NCBI RefSeq assembly: GCF_009857435.1 | Contig: NZ_WWCK01000001.1 | Span: forward strand, 186,001 to 250,000 | DNA length: 64,000 nt | Direction of reading: 5' to 3' | Source of the DNA: Duganella rivi | Lineage (GTDB): Bacteria > Pseudomonadota > Gammaproteobacteria > Burkholderiales > Burkholderiaceae_D | Part shown: piece after piece, positions 62,681 through 64,000 of the stretch | Position numbering within the stretch: the first letter of the stretch is position 1 | Layout: the number at the start of each line of letters is the position of its first letter | Position numbers and translations under genes: made by a program | Notes under the pieces: model-generated | What the model was told of the DNA's origin: nothing | Database searches by the model: none | The model's input: the letters and a program-made list of their open reading frames with translations, nothing else

Positions 62681-64000
62681 TCAGCTCGTCACCCGGATAT
62701 CGGCCAGATCGCGGAACGTGTGGCACTGCTTGCTCAAGGTGTCGGTGCTGTCGTTCTCAACGTGGAACACTGTCAGCAGCTGCTTCTTTGCCCCTACATG
62801 CACCCACTGACGGCTCTTTGGCACGCGCTGGGCAATCAGCTCTGAAAACTTCGTCAACGACAACGACCTGAAGCCGAACCGATTGCAGTACCGCGAGTAG
62901 ACGACGTACAAATCCTCGGACAAGCAGCAGCAATAGGGAACCGCCAAATCACCGGCCTTCCAAGAAAGGTAGAAAGCCTCCCAGTCGGGTCGGCCGAAGT
63001 TGATGACGCGTTCTTTCGACGGCGTCATCAGCGGCTTGGTGTGTTCGTTGAACGTCCCCACGTCATACTCCAGCAGGAAGGCGTAGAAGGCCTCAATCAG
63101 GCCCCGATCCAGCAGCGCCTTGATCTTCTCCAGCAACTCCTCGCCGGGGTGCACGCGCGCCTCGACAACGAGGAACCGGCGGTCCTCCGGCTCGATCGGA
63201 ACGGCCTGGAACTCGTTCGACAACATCACGCAGTTCAGGTGGTTGGCCTCGGTGCGGTCGTCTTTGAACTTTTGGGTAATCGAGGCGTCCCGGCCTGTGA
63301 TCATGTGCTTGATGACGCCAAAATGGCTGTACTTGTCTTGCCGCGATAGGATCTCCTCGAACACGACGTACAACTTCTGCGATCGCCACGTCGTGAATGT
63401 CGCTTCCAATTGGTGCTGGCCGCCAGTCGCGCCGGCGGCGCCGTAGATCGGCTTGATGATGCCCTCGAAGAACAGGCTCTTACCTGTCCCCTGCTTTTCT
63501 CCGAAGAAGAGCAAGGCGGTCTGCATCTTGGCACCCGGGTGTTGAAGGGGGTAGGCCAGCCAGCTCAGCACCCAGCGGAACACCTCGTCCGCATTCTTCT
63601 CGTGCGAGCACAGGTTGTAGAGCAGCTGTAGCACCAAATCGACGTGCGCGTCGTTTTTCTTCGGCGTGAGCGGGAAACCTTGGAACATGTTGATGTGCGT
63701 ATTCAGGTCAACCTGCTGAGTAGGGTCAAACACCAGCTTTTCGAGATCGACCTCGCGTCGAAGCGGGTGCTTCAGCCACCGCGAGGACAGTTCAATCCCG
63801 CGCGCCAGCGTCATCGCGTCATACCCGAGGATCGTGCGATTGTAGGCGTCCCATACGGTCTTTGTGCCGTACAGGAGCGTGTACCTGTCTAGCATCATCA
63901 CGATCTGGTCCTCCCCCGCCCCCCCATCGTCGACGGCAACGCCGCGGATCGTGCGCGGCAGATCGCGCGGGCTGATGGTGCGCCGAGCACCGTGTGCCGC
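62681..64000 (-). CDS. Phage DNA primase/helicase, DUF5906-like, 5' end outside window
   Basis: At least 440 codons; the frame stays open to the right edge. An SF3/D5-type ATPase has Walker A GEKQGTGKS, a following YGAAGATGGQHQLEATFTTWRSQKL segment, VVFEEI (Walker B) and NCVMLSNE (sensor/motif C). The family (DUF5906, primase-associated helicase) replicates phage DNA. The upstream part, presumably TOPRIM or PriCT, is cut off; residues ISPRDLPRTIRGVAVDDGG near the edge are in frame. Confidence 0.85.
   Translation of the reverse strand, partial: AAHGARRTISPRDLPRTIRGVAVDDGGAGEDQIVMMLDRYTLLYGTKTVWDAYNRTILGYDAMTLARGIELSSRWLKHPLRREVDLEKLVFDPTQQVDLNTHINMFQGFPLTPKKNDAHVDLVLQLLYNLCSHEKNADEVFRWVLSWLAYPLQHPGAKMQTALLFFGEKQGTGKSLFFEGIIKPIYGAAGATGGQHQLEATFTTWRSQKLYVVFEEILSRQDKYSHFGVIKHMITGRDASITQKFKDDRTEANHLNCVMLSNEFQAVPIEPEDRRFLVVEARVHPGEELLEKIKALLDRGLIEAFYAFLLEYDVGTFNEHTKPLMTPSKERVINFGRPDWEAFYLSWKAGDLAVPYCCCLSEDLYVVYSRYCNRFGFRSLSLTKFSELIAQRVPKSRQWVHVGAKKQLLTVFHVENDSTDTLSKQCHTFRDLADIRVTS

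Larger units (their letters stand above)
35485..64000. mobile_element. Siphovirus-like prophage (right end outside window)
   Basis: From the 35.49-kb attachment copy to the window edge lie phage genes in order (right to left): primase-helicase, GPZ-like protein, terminase small/large, Mor-like activator, gpW, portal, capsid protease-capsid fusion, cement, head-tail proteins, tail tube, frameshifted chaperones, tape measure, tail proteins, holin, lysin and spanins. Structural genes appear intact. No integrase or repressor is in this part; they should lie to the right, near the intact RNA gene. Confidence 0.9.

Noticed and set aside
62382..62726. A 114-codon minus-strand frame over the primase-late junction
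   Set aside because: It overlaps both the primase 3' end and the next start, and has no ribosome binding site; the region looks regulatory.

Overview
The window is GC-rich chromosomal DNA of a betaproteobacterium, most likely Oxalobacteraceae (the Massilia/Duganella/Janthinobacterium group). The evidence is the gyrA-serC-pheA order read leftward beside ompA-ubiG-gph read rightward, an ECF41-type sigma factor, many LysR/SDR pairs, and two PEP-CTERM proteins. No 16S or other species marker is present, so the genus is an inference.

Region 1 (1-25.4 kb) is the ordinary chromosome. It starts with the core block pheA(partial)/serC/gyrA and ompA/ubiG/gph. A tandem pair of unrecognised paralogs (7.5-9.7 kb) follows. 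Next is an ECF41 sigma factor and its carboxymuconolactone-decarboxylase-like partner; each is preceded by an exact TGTCACA-N16-CGTC promoter. Then come a RelE/ParE-like toxin-antitoxin pair, a TetR regulator divergent from two exported epoxide-hydrolase-like enzymes, and a substrate-binding-protein gene broken by a frameshift exactly at a 15-bp inverted repeat. A redox/regulatory cluster (15.9-23.1 kb) holds an MFS exporter, several NAD(P)-dependent oxidoreductases and three LysR regulators. A PEP-CTERM protein, a glutathione S-transferase and a VapBC-like pair close the region.

Region 2 (25.4-35.5 kb) is an integrated island. It starts after a 39-codon SDR remnant, a triplicated short repeat and a dense palindrome/terminator block. 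The edges at 25.89 kb and 35.49 kb carry copies of a tRNA/tmRNA 3'-end-like sequence read on the minus strand, and a P4-type tyrosine integrase lies just inside the right copy. Cargo from left to right: a DUF6232 protein, a lower-GC two-gene module (zinc-ribbon protein plus four-helix membrane protein), a serine resolvase, a run of translationally coupled small genes ending in an HNH nuclease, an AT-rich non-coding stretch with a strong orphan promoter, two Rha-like paralogs, AlpA and the integrase.

Region 3 (35.5 kb to the right edge) is a siphovirus-like prophage (lambda/GpA-terminase type). Its late genes run leftward from a primase/helicase (cut by the window edge) through terminase, Mor-like activator, gpW, portal, protease-capsid fusion, tail genes with a programmed -1 frameshift, tape measure and tail proteins to a holin/lysin/spanin cassette. 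Accessory genes sit at the left end (an SOS-boxed HMCES/YedK protein with a divergent unknown) and inside the structural operon (a rightward PEP-CTERM gene and a GH5-like glycosidase-LamG protein). The phage integrase and right attachment site must lie beyond the window. The island and prophage look like tandem insertions at one RNA-gene 3' end.
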